Positions 1 to 11,153 of a DNA stretch of 34,119 nt are shown in pieces. Numbering within the stretch: the stretch's first letter is position 1; each line of letters opens with the position of its first letter. This stretch comes from Ilumatobacteraceae bacterium (GTDB lineage Bacteria > Actinomycetota > Acidimicrobiia > Acidimicrobiales > Ilumatobacteraceae). The notes beneath the pieces were generated by a model. It did no database searches, was not told where the DNA came from, and worked only from the letters and a program-made list of their open reading frames with translations. Where the stretch lies: assembly GCA_023262255.1 (NCBI GenBank), contig JALRBT010000006.1:9660-43778 (forward strand). The letters are read 5' to 3'. A program made the translations under genes and the position numbers.

Positions 1-1
1 A

Positions 2-136
2 ACGGACAATCGTCGACACAAGCCGGTCGATGGCGCCGCGCAGTTCCGCCGCCACCTCGATGCACTGTCCGATGATTCACGAGAGCATCTCCGCGAACAG
101 ATTCGAATCGCGCGCGAACAGCGACAAGGTGGTTGA
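2..136 (+). CDS. C-terminal fragment of an unidentified protein (truncated by window start)
   Basis: Open frame from base 2 to TGA at 134-136, translating ...TDNRRHKPVDGAAQFRRHLDALSDDSREHLREQIRIAREQRQGG*; it abuts the mreB start. No family recognised. Confidence 0.45.
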   Translation, partial: TDNRRHKPVDGAAQFRRHLDALSDDSREHLREQIRIAREQRQGG

Positions 137-138
137 CG

Positions 139-1143
139 ATGGCACGTGACTTGGCTATCGATCTCGGAACTGCCAACACGCTCGTGTACAAGCAGGGCGA
201 GGGCATCATCATGAACGAACCGACGGTCATCGCAAAGAACCGTCGGACCAACGAAGTGCTGGCAACGGGTCATGAAGCCTGGGACATGATCGGGAGGACA
301 CCGAGTTTCATCGTTGCGGTGCGCCCCCTGCGTGGCGGTGCCATCACCGACTTCGAGACGACCGAACAGATGATTCGCCTCCTTCTGAAACGAGCCGGCG
401 TGTCGCGTTTTGCCCGTCCGAAGGTGCTCATCTGCGTACCCTCGGCCATCACCGAGGTCGAGCGCCGAGCCGTCACGGAAGCCACGCGTCGCGCTGGCGC
501 CGCCGACGCTCAATTGCTGGAGCAACCGATGGCAGCGGCCATCGGCGCAGATCTGCCAATCGAAGAACCGATCGCCAACATGGTGGTGGATATCGGGGGA
601 GGCACCACCGAAACCGCCGTGATCAGTCTCGGTGGCATCGTTACCTTGCGTGCCGAGCGAGTCGGTGGCTTCACCATGGACGAGGCAATCCAAGGGTGGG
701 TTCGAAAGGAGCACGGGCTCGCAATCGGCGAGCGCACGGCAGAGGAGATCAAGAAACAAATTGGAAGCGCACAGCCATCCAGTGCCGACCGTGACGCCGA
801 GGTGAAGGGACGCGATCTTGTGACGGGTCTACCCAAAACCGTCGTGTTGACCGCGGCGGAAATCCGAGAGGCATTGGACGAGGTGGTAACGCAGATGATC
901 GACTCCGTGAAGGAGTGCCTTGCCGTGACGCCACCGGAGTTGGCGCAGGATTTGTTGTTGCGCGGTATCTATCTGGTTGGTGGCGGTGCATTGTTACGTG
1001 GTCTTCCCGAGCGTTTGCAGTTCGAGACCAAGGTGCCCGTGCAATTGTCACCGCAACCGCTCGAAGCGGTGGTACTCGGAGCGGGTCACTGCATCGAGAA
1101 CTATCAGGCGTTGCGCGGTATGTTCATGGACGCTCGTCGCTGA
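139..1143 (+). CDS. mreB: Rod shape-determining protein MreB (actin-like)
   Basis: DLAIDLGTANTLVY N-terminus, VVDIGGGTTETAVISLGG phosphate loop, LVGGGALLRGLPE near the C-terminus. ATG at 139 preferred over TTG at 133. Confidence 0.93.
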   Translation: MARDLAIDLGTANTLVYKQGEGIIMNEPTVIAKNRRTNEVLATGHEAWDMIGRTPSFIVAVRPLRGGAITDFETTEQMIRLLLKRAGVSRFARPKVLICVPSAITEVERRAVTEATRRAGAADAQLLEQPMAAAIGADLPIEEPIANMVVDIGGGTTETAVISLGGIVTLRAERVGGFTMDEAIQGWVRKEHGLAIGERTAEEIKKQIGSAQPSSADRDAEVKGRDLVTGLPKTVVLTAAEIREALDEVVTQMIDSVKECLAVTPPELAQDLLLRGIYLVGGGALLRGLPERLQFETKVPVQLSPQPLEAVVLGAGHCIENYQALRGMFMDARR

Positions 1144-1160
1144 GCGCGGCGTAAAGTGAC

Positions 1161-1646
1161 ATGCACCTCCAGTTGCACGAACTGACCTGGTGGCTCGCGC
1201 TGATCAATGGTGTGGTGTGGCTGACGTGTGGAGTGACTGTCGGCTGGTGGTACGCACGACGAGACTGGCGGAGCTTTGCCATCGGAGGGCGAGTGTCCCG
1301 TCTACGAACGTGGGAGAGTCGGCACCTGTACGAACGGCGATTTTTGGTGCGACTCTGGAAGGATCGACTTCCCGAGGCGGGTACGTGGTTCGGCGGCATC
1401 AGCAAGCGGCATCTTCCGACCGAGCGCGACGGTGGACGTGCCCGATTTGCGGCGGAATCGTTGCGCGCGGAGCGCGTGCATCGTCTGCTGCTTTGGGTGA
1501 TACCGGTTACGATGCTTTGGAGTCGTGGCTGGTGGATCGTCCTCAACCTGGTCGTGGGTTTGGTCGTCAACGTTCCGTGCATCATCGTGGCCCGTTACAA
1601 CCGGGTTCGACTTGCCGGTCTGAATGCAACCACGTCGAACTCGTAG
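1161..1646 (+). CDS. CrtO-type (glycosyl-4,4'-diaponeurosporenoate acyltransferase family) membrane protein
   Basis: Pattern ...ERRFLVRLWKDRLPEAGTWFGGISKRHL...ESLRAERVHRLLL...VNVPCIIVARYNRVRL resembles the CrtO family (K-W-K-D/H-x-L, E-x-x-R-A-E-x-x-H, NVPxIIVxRYNRxRL). Confidence 0.65.
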   Translation: MHLQLHELTWWLALINGVVWLTCGVTVGWWYARRDWRSFAIGGRVSRLRTWESRHLYERRFLVRLWKDRLPEAGTWFGGISKRHLPTERDGGRARFAAESLRAERVHRLLLWVIPVTMLWSRGWWIVLNLVVGLVVNVPCIIVARYNRVRLAGLNATTSNS

Positions 1647-1656
1647 CCTGAAACCG

Positions 1657-2010
1657 ATGTTTCTCCGTGGCCGCTTGCAATGGACGTTGCTCGTGGTAAC
1701 CCTCGTCTCGGGGGCACTCGCATTCTTCTTCGCACAAAGAAACGACTCCGGGGTCGACGTGGTTCCCACCACCATCGCCTCAACCACGTCTACGACAACG
1801 ACCACCGTCTATCAGCCACCCATCACCTACGTGGTGCAACGAGGCGATACTTTGTTCGCGATTGCGTCGAGCTTTCAAGTGGACATGCAGGCGCTGATGG
1901 ACTTGAACGGCATCACGAATCCAGATCGGGTGGAAGCCGGTGACGAACTCGTCATGCCACCAGCGACGGGATTCCGGCCGGTTGCACCATCCACCACGAT
2001 GTTGCCGTAA
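1657..2010 (+). CDS. Membrane-anchored LysM domain protein
   Basis: N-terminal hydrophobic segment, Thr-rich linker, then YVVQRGDTLFAIASSFQVDMQALMDLNGITNPDRVEAGDELVMP (LysM). ATG 1657 chosen because the 1624 start overlaps the upstream gene. Confidence 0.8.
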   Translation: MFLRGRLQWTLLVVTLVSGALAFFFAQRNDSGVDVVPTTIASTTSTTTTTVYQPPITYVVQRGDTLFAIASSFQVDMQALMDLNGITNPDRVEAGDELVMPPATGFRPVAPSTTMLP

Positions 2011-2053
2011 CCGACGTCCTCATCCCGACTCAAAGAGTGGAGTGTCGACTCTG

Positions 2054-4027
2054 CTACCCGATGTCGTCGGCGCGGTGACGCTCCACGATGTCGACGATGT
2101 CGGACATGATCTGGGCCACTACATAATCCTTGGGCGTGTACACCGCAGTCACGCCGCTCTCGAGCAAGGACGTTCGGTCGTCGTCCGGAATGATTCCACC
2201 AACGATGACGGGAGCATCGACGCCGAGCGAATTCAGCTCGTGCAAAACGTCGGGAACCAACGCCTGGTGCGAGCCGGAGAGAATCGACAATCCAATGACG
2301 TCGGGGTCCTCGTCTCGCGCGGATTCGGCGATTTGGCGCGGAGTGAGTCGAATTCCGCCGTAGACAACCTCCATTCCGGCATCCCGTGCTGCGATGGCAA
2401 TCTGTTCGGCACCACTGGAGTGACCGTCCAGTCCCGGCTTGGCCACCAGTAGTCGCGGTGGTCCGCCGGCCAAGGTGCTCGAGCGTCGCGCAACTGCTTG
2501 CAGTTCGCTTCCACGTGGTGCGGCCACTCCGCCGACTCCCGTCGGGGCCCGATATTCACCGAACACCTCGCGCAGGGTGCCCGCCCACTCACCCGTGGTT
2601 CCGCCGGCTCGCGCGAGGGCTATCGACGATTCCATGATGTTGTGGTTTCCTTCGGCTGCCTGACGTAGCTCGCGCAGTGCGTCGGCCACTGCTCGTGAAT
2701 CGCGCTCGGCGCGCCACCGTTGTACGTCGGCGATGTGTGCTGCTTCCACCTGCGGGTCGACGCGGAGAATGTTGTCGTTACCACCCAGCGGCGAGACCGC
2801 GGTTTCAGTGAAGTCGTTTACACCGATCACGGTTTGTTCGCCGCTTTCGATGCGCCGCGTTCGCTCGGCCATCGAGGCAACCAGCCGACGCTTGAGTTCG
2901 TCCACCGCTGCGTACGCGCCGCCGAGCGCTTCTATCTCGCGCAACTCGGTGGTGGCCGCCTCCACCAGTTCGGCAGTGAGACGCTCCACCACGTGCGATC
3001 CATCGAGGATGTCTTCGTACTCGAGCAGGTCGGTTTCGAATGCGAGCACCTGCTGCATTCGTAGCGACCACTGCTGATCCCATGGCCGTGGCAGACCGAG
3101 CGCCTCGTTCCAGGCGGGCAACTGCACGCTGCGAGCACGCGCACGCTTGGAAAGCGTGACTGCCAGCATCTCCAACATGATTCGTTGCACGTTGTTTTCC
3201 GGCTGCGCTTCGGTGAGACCGAGCGAATTCACCTGCACTCCGTAGCGGAAACGAAGCGCACGCTCGTCGGTGATGCCATACCGCTCGCGTCCGATGGTTT
3301 CCCACATACCGGTCATTGCCCGAACCTTGCACGTCTCCTCGACGAATCGGATTCCTGCATTGACGAAGAACGACATCGAGGCAAAGACTCCGGGGAACCT
3401 GCCATCGTCCACCTGGCCGCACGCCCGGACGGCATCCAAGACGTCGATTGCATTCGCGAACGCAAATGCAATTTCTTGCTCCGGGGTGGCCCCAACCTCC
3501 TGCAAGTGGTAGGAACACACGTTCATCGGGTTCCACTTCGGGGCGTGGGAGTGGGCCCATGCAATCATGTCGACGATGATGCGACGAGATGCGAGCGGAG
3601 GGAAGATGAACGTGCCGCGCGAGAGATACTCCTTCAGCACGTCGTTTTGCGTGGTACCACGCAACACGACGCTGTCGACTCCCTGCTCGGCGGCATTTGC
3701 AACGTACAGCGCAAGCAGCCAAGCAGCGGTGGAGTTGATGGTCATCGAAGTGTTCATCGTTCCCGGAGGGATATCCCGCATCAGCGTCCGCATGTGACCG
3801 AGGTGGGCGACCGGAACGCCCACCTTGCCCACTTCGCCGCGGGCCAGGACGTGGTCGGGGTCGTAGCCGGTTTGGGTGGGAAGGTCGAAGGCGATGGACA
3901 GACCCGTTTGGCCCTTTGCCAAATTCGTGCGGTACAACTCGTTAGATGCCTCCGCCGATGAGTGACCGGAGTACGTGCGCATGAGCCATGGCACATCGCG
4001 TTGACCACGCCGACGTTGATCGGTCAC
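2054..4027 (-). CDS. ecm: Ethylmalonyl-CoA mutase / MeaA-like B12-dependent acyl-CoA mutase, catalytic plus B12-binding domain in one chain
   Basis: LAKGQTGLSIAFDLPTQTGYDPDHVLARGEVGKVGVPV, NVCSYHLQEVGATPEQE, SLGLTEAQPENNVQRI, C-terminal KPGLDGHSSGAEQIA and VVGGIIPDDD. Pattern is Ecm/MeaA rather than canonical MutB. Confidence 0.88.
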   Translation of the reverse strand: MTDQRRRGQRDVPWLMRTYSGHSSAEASNELYRTNLAKGQTGLSIAFDLPTQTGYDPDHVLARGEVGKVGVPVAHLGHMRTLMRDIPPGTMNTSMTINSTAAWLLALYVANAAEQGVDSVVLRGTTQNDVLKEYLSRGTFIFPPLASRRIIVDMIAWAHSHAPKWNPMNVCSYHLQEVGATPEQEIAFAFANAIDVLDAVRACGQVDDGRFPGVFASMSFFVNAGIRFVEETCKVRAMTGMWETIGRERYGITDERALRFRYGVQVNSLGLTEAQPENNVQRIMLEMLAVTLSKRARARSVQLPAWNEALGLPRPWDQQWSLRMQQVLAFETDLLEYEDILDGSHVVERLTAELVEAATTELREIEALGGAYAAVDELKRRLVASMAERTRRIESGEQTVIGVNDFTETAVSPLGGNDNILRVDPQVEAAHIADVQRWRAERDSRAVADALRELRQAAEGNHNIMESSIALARAGGTTGEWAGTLREVFGEYRAPTGVGGVAAPRGSELQAVARRSSTLAGGPPRLLVAKPGLDGHSSGAEQIAIAARDAGMEVVYGGIRLTPRQIAESARDEDPDVIGLSILSGSHQALVPDVLHELNSLGVDAPVIVGGIIPDDDRTSLLESGVTAVYTPKDYVVAQIMSDIVDIVERHRADDIG

Positions 4028-4037
4028 GCTGACAAGG

Positions 4038-4718
4038 CTAAGGCATCGTGGCGGAGCGGAGTCGTTCGAGATACTCGGTGCGGGGGATCACCACTCCTCC
4101 GAGGCTCGACAGGTGCGGCGTATGCCATTGAGCATCGAGCAGGGTCATCCTCGCAGAACGCATGATGGCGACGAGTGCCATGAGCGCCACCTTCGACGCA
4201 TCGCGCGAGAGGTGGAACATGGATTCGCCCGCGAAGAATCGTTTGATTCGAACCCCGTAGAGACCTCCAACCAGAACACCATCCTCGTTGTACGTTTCCA
4301 CACTATGGGCCCAACCACGGTCGTGCAGCTCGCAGTACTGATCGATGAATCTCGCGGTGATCCACGCCTTGTCGTCGGTACCTCGAGATGCGCATCCCAG
4401 CATCACGCGTTCGAAATTCGTGTTGATGCGAACGTGGTACCGACGCGCACTGCGAGCCATCGACCGTGTGATCCGCAACCCGTCCAAGGGAATGACGCAT
4501 CGCTCGACCGGGGACCACCAGAACAGCGTTGGGTCGTCGCTGCTTCGCTCCATGGCGAACAGTCCGTGGCGGTATCCGTCGATGATGGTGGATGGGCTGA
4601 GATCCGCACCCTGTCCGATGAGGTCGTCATCCTCCGGCCACGTTGCAACGGCCGGCCACTCGTACCCACAGGTGCCAATGGGTTGCGGCGTCCGATCCCA
4701 GCCACCGGTGGCGCGCAG
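4038..4718 (-). CDS. aat: Leucyl/phenylalanyl-tRNA--protein transferase
   Basis: LFWWSPVERCVIPLDGLRITRSM, GWAHSVETYNEDGVLVGGLYGV, FAGESMFHLSRDASKVAL, HLSSLGGVVIPRTEYL. Conserved N-terminus WPEDDDLIGQGADLSPSTIIDGYRHGLFAM lies upstream of the first ATG (4553); CTG at 4718 is the proposed start (see findings). Confidence 0.85.
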   Translation of the reverse strand: MRATGGWDRTPQPIGTCGYEWPAVATWPEDDDLIGQGADLSPSTIIDGYRHGLFAMERSSDDPTLFWWSPVERCVIPLDGLRITRSMARSARRYHVRINTNFERVMLGCASRGTDDKAWITARFIDQYCELHDRGWAHSVETYNEDGVLVGGLYGVRIKRFFAGESMFHLSRDASKVALMALVAIMRSARMTLLDAQWHTPHLSSLGGVVIPRTEYLERLRSATMP

Positions 4719-4758
4719 GAGCGCAAGGTCACCCCAACGAGAATCGTGGGGTCCGGTC

Positions 4759-5616
4759 CTAGTAGACGTAGAAACCGGCCTTGGATTTTCGACCGAGACG
4801 TCCCTGTGCGACCAGCTCCCTCAGGCGTGGTCGTGGCGCGAAGTTGTCGTCTCCGAACGACCGGTGCAGTGTCTCGAGGATGGACAGGGAGGTATCGAGT
4901 CCGACGAGGTCGAGGAGTGCAAACGGACCCATCGGGAAGTTGCAACCGCCCTTCATTGCGGTGTCGATGCCTTCCATGGATGCGGTGCCGTCCTCGAGCA
5001 TGCGAATGGCGTTGTTCAAATAGGGGAACAACAGCGCATTCACGATGAACCCGGCACGATCCAGCACGTGGACACCCTCCTTTCCGATGGTGCGAACGAA
5101 CGTCTCCGCACGCGCAATGGTGTCGTCACTTGCGGTGATTGGTCGCACGATCTCCACGAGAGGCAACACGGCTGCCGGATTGAAGAAATGGATGCCGCAT
5201 ACCTTGTCGGGACGTCCCGTGACCTTGGCCATCTCCACCACCGCCAGGGTGCTGGTATTGGAGGCCAGGATTGCCGACGTCTTGGCCACTGAATCAAGTT
5301 CACGGAACAGTGACTGTTTGGTGTCGAGGTCTTCAACGACCGACTCGATGATGATGTCGCAGTCGGAAAGTTCGGCGAGCTCGGTGGTGCCGCTGATGTT
5401 GGCGAGAATCCGGTCACGGTCGGACGCTGCGAGTTTGCCTTTCTCCACCTGTCGTGTCAGACCACCCGAAATCTGGCCGAGTGCCGATGACACCGAGGAC
5501 TCGCTTCGTGCACGAATGATCGACCGAATGCCGCCACGTGCGGCCACCTCGGCGATGCCCGTAGCCATGATGCCCGATCCAACGATGCCGATCGATGCCG
5601 GTGCGCTTCCTGCCAT
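4759..5616 (-). CDS. 3-hydroxybutyryl-CoA dehydrogenase family protein
   Basis: GIVGSGIMATGIAEVAARGG Rossmann motif, ASNTSTLAVVEMA, GIHFFNPAAVLPLVEIV, DRAGFIVNALLFPYLNNAIRMLEDG, C-terminal GRKSKAGFYVY. Confidence 0.9.
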   Translation of the reverse strand: MAGSAPASIGIVGSGIMATGIAEVAARGGIRSIIRARSESSVSSALGQISGGLTRQVEKGKLAASDRDRILANISGTTELAELSDCDIIIESVVEDLDTKQSLFRELDSVAKTSAILASNTSTLAVVEMAKVTGRPDKVCGIHFFNPAAVLPLVEIVRPITASDDTIARAETFVRTIGKEGVHVLDRAGFIVNALLFPYLNNAIRMLEDGTASMEGIDTAMKGGCNFPMGPFALLDLVGLDTSLSILETLHRSFGDDNFAPRPRLRELVAQGRLGRKSKAGFYVY

Positions 5617-5665
5617 GTCGCCGAGCGTACTGTTTGCCTGGTCGGCGTCACTACCGTGAGTGACG

Positions 5666-6445
5666 ATGGCGGCGGTGCATGTGGGCGAGTTGCTGAATGA
5701 CGACCGACGGATCGTGCCTCTCTTTGCCGTTCACAACTTCCGGGACTTGGGCGGCTACCCCACGGTCGATGGACGGCACACTCGCTGGCGCACCTTGTTT
5801 CGAGCCGACGGCTTGTACCGCCTCACTCCCGACGATGCTCTGGCCGTGGTGAATCTCGGAGTTCGCACCGTGGTGGACCTGCGAACGAACAACGAGATTC
5901 GAGAGCGTGGGACGTTTCCGGTCGACGATCACGACGTTGCGTACCATCATCTGCCGATCATCGACGCCACCTGGGGTGAAACCCAAACTCCGGAGTTCGA
6001 CGATGCCGTCGATTTTCTCGTCTGGGCGTATCGGGAGATGTTGAAGGAGGCATCGACCCGATTCGCCGATGCGATCACCCTGCTGTCGCAACGGTCGGTG
6101 TTGCCGGCGGTGTTCCACTGTGCCGCCGGCAAGGATCGCACGGGTATTCTGGCTGCCCTCGTACTCGGAGCACTCGGCGTCGATGCGGCGACCATCGCCG
6201 CCGACTACGGCTTGACACAGGATGCGATGCAACGGCTATTGGTGTGGGCCCGTGACCATCATCCGGAATTGGCACGAACGTATGCCACGATGCCGGCGCG
6301 ATTTGCGGCCGCAGATCCGCGTGCGATGGCGGTGATTCTCGACGACATCAGCCGTAGTCACGGAAACGTACGCAGCTTCGTGCGCGATATCGGCGTGAGC
6401 GAATCTGCGATTCGCGCCTTGGACGAAGCGCTTACGACTCGCTGA
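5666..6445 (+). CDS. Tyrosine-protein phosphatase (dual-specificity/PtpB-like)
   Basis: NFRDLGGYPTVDGR...LFRADGLYRLTPDD, active-site loop HCAAGKDRTGILAALVL. Confidence 0.85.
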   Translation: MAAVHVGELLNDDRRIVPLFAVHNFRDLGGYPTVDGRHTRWRTLFRADGLYRLTPDDALAVVNLGVRTVVDLRTNNEIRERGTFPVDDHDVAYHHLPIIDATWGETQTPEFDDAVDFLVWAYREMLKEASTRFADAITLLSQRSVLPAVFHCAAGKDRTGILAALVLGALGVDAATIAADYGLTQDAMQRLLVWARDHHPELARTYATMPARFAAADPRAMAVILDDISRSHGNVRSFVRDIGVSESAIRALDEALTTR

Positions 6446-7271
6446 TCGTCACGCTCTTCACCACGATGTCACCGGCTGGTGGAACACCGTTTGCTGCCGG
6501 GTCCGGATTAAAGAGGGCGCCCATCGCCTTCACAGCGGTGTCGAGTCCGTCAACGACCTCGCCGAACAGCGAGTAACTCGGTGGCAACGATGCACCGTCG
6601 TTGCCGGTGATGATGAAGAACTGACTGCCGTTGGTATCGGGGCCGGAGTTGGCCATGGCCAACGATCCGATCCGGTAGTCGCCGGCTCGGGGTAGTTCGT
6701 CGGCGAAGGAATAGCCGGGACCACCGGTTCCCGTTGCAGTGGGGTCGCCGCACTGCACGACGAAGTTCTCGATCACTCGGTGGCACTGGGTTCCGTCGAA
6801 GTACTTCCAGCGGGCAAGGGACACGAAGTTGTTCACCGTGCCGGGTGCGCGATCGGGCAACAGTCGTACGGAGAACTCGCCCTGGGTGGTGTCGAACGTG
6901 GCCGTGTAGGACTTGGCGGGGTCGATGCACAATTGGTGGGCATCGTCGAACTCGCGGCGCTGCTCGGCGCTGCCGTCGACTGGTGGGCACTCGCTCGTTC
7001 CGTAGACGAACGGACCACTCGGCTCGGCAGTGTCGATGTCCTGGGTGGCATCGGCGGCGGTATCGAAGGCATCGGATTCGGTCTGGATCGCGGCATCGTC
7101 GGAGTTGTTGCCCGTGATGAAGACGAATCCCACGAGCGCCACCACTAGCAGCACCACGACGCCGATTTGTGCGCCACGCTTGCGGGCCTTGCCCTGCTGT
7201 TGACGTCGAGTGAGCTGCTCTCGACGAGCATCGCGGTTCTTCTTTTGACGTTCACGCTTTGATGTACCCAC
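6432..7271 (-). CDS. Membrane-anchored cyclophilin-type peptidyl-prolyl isomerase
   Basis: Basic N-terminus plus one TM helix (IGVVVLLVVALVGFVFI); cyclophilin core TVNNFVSLARWKYFDGTQCHRVIENFVVQCGDPTATGTGGPGYSFADE, LAMANSGPDTNGSQFFI. Confidence 0.9.
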   Translation of the reverse strand: MGTSKRERQKKNRDARREQLTRRQQQGKARKRGAQIGVVVLLVVALVGFVFITGNNSDDAAIQTESDAFDTAADATQDIDTAEPSGPFVYGTSECPPVDGSAEQRREFDDAHQLCIDPAKSYTATFDTTQGEFSVRLLPDRAPGTVNNFVSLARWKYFDGTQCHRVIENFVVQCGDPTATGTGGPGYSFADELPRAGDYRIGSLAMANSGPDTNGSQFFIITGNDGASLPPSYSLFGEVVDGLDTAVKAMGALFNPDPAANGVPPAGDIVVKSVTISES

Positions 7272-7325
7272 GAGTGGGAAATGCTACCGACTCGCAATAT
7301 CGTCCGCGGATAGCGTTGTTTCGTC

Positions 7326-8588
7326 ATGGCGCTCATCGTGCAAAAGTACGGGGGAACGTCGGTTGCCGACCCGGAACGTATGCGAAACGTGGCTCGTCAC
7401 ATCGCCACTACCCGCGCTGCCGGTCATCAACTCGTCGTCGTGGTATCGGCGATGGGCAAGGCCACCGACAATCTTCTGCAACTCGCGCGACAAGTATCGA
7501 CCAATCCGCCGAGTCGTGAGATGGACATGTTGCTCACCACGGGAGAGCGAATCAGCATGGCCCTGCTGTGCATGGCGCTGCATGATGTCGGCGTGGATGC
7601 GGTGAGTTTCACCGGATCCCAGGTTGGAATCATCACCGACACCGTCCATACGAAGGCGAAGATTCTCGAGGTAAAGGGTGATCGCGTGCGCTCCGCGCTC
7701 GGCGACAACAAGGTGGCGGTCGTTGCCGGATTCCAGGGAATCAGCACCGCCAAGGAAATCACGACGCTGGGTCGAGGTGGCAGCGACACCACCGCGGTTG
7801 CGCTGGCCGCGGCCCTCGACGCCGATTCGTGCGAAATCTACACGGATGTTACGGGCGTGTTCACTGCGGACCCGCGCGTCGTGCCCCAGGCACGAAAGGT
7901 TCCGGTTCTGCAGTTCGATGAAATGTTGGAGATGGCGGGCGCAGGTAGCAAGGTGCTCGCCCTGCGCTCCGTGGAATTCGCCCGCAACCACGATGTGCCC
8001 ATCCATGTGAGGTCGAGCTTCACATGGGAGGAGGGCACGTGGGTGGTGGGTCGTCATCACGAAAGGATGAAGAACATGGAAGAGCCAGTCATCTCCGGAG
8101 TCGTACAGGATGCGAGCGAATCGAAGATAACGATCCTCGCCGTTCCCGATCGCCCCGGTGTGTCGGCGGACATCTTCGAGGCACTCGCGACGGCAAACGT
8201 GAACGTGGACATGATCGTGCAGAACACCTCCACGTCGGGAACCACCGACATCTCGTTCACGGTCCCCAAGGCCGATGTGTCGACCGCCGAGCCGATCGTG
8301 GCACGCATCGCTCGCGATCTCGGTGCAGGTGGAGTGAACCACGACGACGACATCGCCAAGGTGTCACTCGTTGGCGCGGGAATGAAGACGAGCCCGGGGG
8401 TCGCTGCGAAGATGTTTCGTGTCCTGGCGGACAACGGCGTGAACATCGAAATGATCTCCACGTCCACCATTCGAATATCCGTGGTGGTGCGCGCACCAAT
8501 GATGCAAACGGCGGTACAGGCACTCCACACCGCGTTCGGACTCGACAGCGGAGACGACTACTCGGCACCACTCCCAGAGCGCACGTAG
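7326..8588 (+). CDS. lysC: Aspartate kinase
   Basis: [59 protein letters not shown], two C-terminal ACT domains. Confidence 0.95.
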   Translation: MALIVQKYGGTSVADPERMRNVARHIATTRAAGHQLVVVVSAMGKATDNLLQLARQVSTNPPSREMDMLLTTGERISMALLCMALHDVGVDAVSFTGSQVGIITDTVHTKAKILEVKGDRVRSALGDNKVAVVAGFQGISTAKEITTLGRGGSDTTAVALAAALDADSCEIYTDVTGVFTADPRVVPQARKVPVLQFDEMLEMAGAGSKVLALRSVEFARNHDVPIHVRSSFTWEEGTWVVGRHHERMKNMEEPVISGVVQDASESKITILAVPDRPGVSADIFEALATANVNVDMIVQNTSTSGTTDISFTVPKADVSTAEPIVARIARDLGAGGVNHDDDIAKVSLVGAGMKTSPGVAAKMFRVLADNGVNIEMISTSTIRISVVVRAPMMQTAVQALHTAFGLDSGDDYSAPLPERT

Positions 8589-8591
8589 TAC

Positions 8592-10506
<1,915 letters not shown>

Positions 10507-10585
10507 GTGCATGAGCCGCTCGACGGTGCGCAACGCTGCCTCGTGACCGCCTCACCTCGTACGTTTGGGCAATCCAATGATGATG

Positions 10586-10663
10586 TGGTCGGGGTGAGAG
10601 GATTTGAACCTCCGACCTCCACGTCCCGAACGTGGCGCGCTAGCCAAGCTGCGCTACACCCCG
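10586..10663 (-). tRNA. tRNA-Pro (anticodon CGG), CCA encoded
   Basis: Reverse complement CGGGGTGTAGCGCAGCTTGGCTAGCGCGCCACGTTCGGGACGTGGAGGTCGGAGGTTCAAATCCTCTCACCCCGACCA: 7-bp acceptor stem, CCACG-TTCGGGA-CGTGG anticodon arm, GGTTCAAATCC T arm, terminal CCA. Confidence 0.95.
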
Positions 10664-10704
10664 AAGTGCGTTTTCACGCGACGTCAGCCTAACGGTGGGT
10701 TTCG

Positions 10705-11112
10705 TTAGCTGTTCTGCATCATCGGTGGCGCGGATTCGTGCCATGTTCCGCCGGAACACACTTCATTGACCGCGCGCCGCAGTCGTAGTGAATCGATGGG
10801 CTTCACCAACCACGCCTCGGCCCCGCTTCGTCGCGCCAAGTGAACGTCGGCGATTCGATCGAGCAACATCACCACGGGCACGTGTGGCAGGCGACCGCCA
10901 CTCTCATCGAGCCGCAGGTTCATGGTGACGGCCATAGCACCCATCGAACCCACTTGCAGATCCAGCACGGCAATGTCCGGTGTTCGTCGGGTAACGGCGG
11001 CCGTTACGTCACGACCGTCACGGCAGACGGTGAACGACGTCTCGGGAGTACCGAGTGCGGCGATGATGTCGTCGAGGACGTATTGGGCGTCGGTCGCCAC
11101 CAGAACATGCAC
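10705..11112 (-). CDS. Stand-alone response-regulator receiver domain protein
   Basis: PDIAVLDLQVG phosphoacceptor region, VVMLLDRIADVHLARRSGAEAWLVKPIDSLRLRRAV switch Lys. GTG start. Confidence 0.75.
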   Translation of the reverse strand: MHVLVATDAQYVLDDIIAALGTPETSFTVCRDGRDVTAAVTRRTPDIAVLDLQVGSMGAMAVTMNLRLDESGGRLPHVPVVMLLDRIADVHLARRSGAEAWLVKPIDSLRLRRAVNEVCSGGTWHESAPPMMQNS

Positions 11113-11153
11113 GTCGCAAGGTTATCTCTTGGCGTGGCTACCGTTGTCGGGGC

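Noticed and set aside
1771-1820. ACC/ACG-rich repeat tract in the LysM gene
   Set aside because: It simply encodes a Thr-rich linker; no regular repeat unit suggesting a microsatellite or mobile element.
3185-3961. 258-aa plus-strand ORF antisense to ecm
   Set aside because: High-GC shadow ORF; the opposite strand encodes a clear ethylmalonyl-CoA mutase and this translation has no recognisable fold or motif.
7284-8342. 352-aa minus-strand ORF antisense to lysC
   Set aside because: His/Arg-rich shadow translation; lysC on the plus strand is unambiguous.
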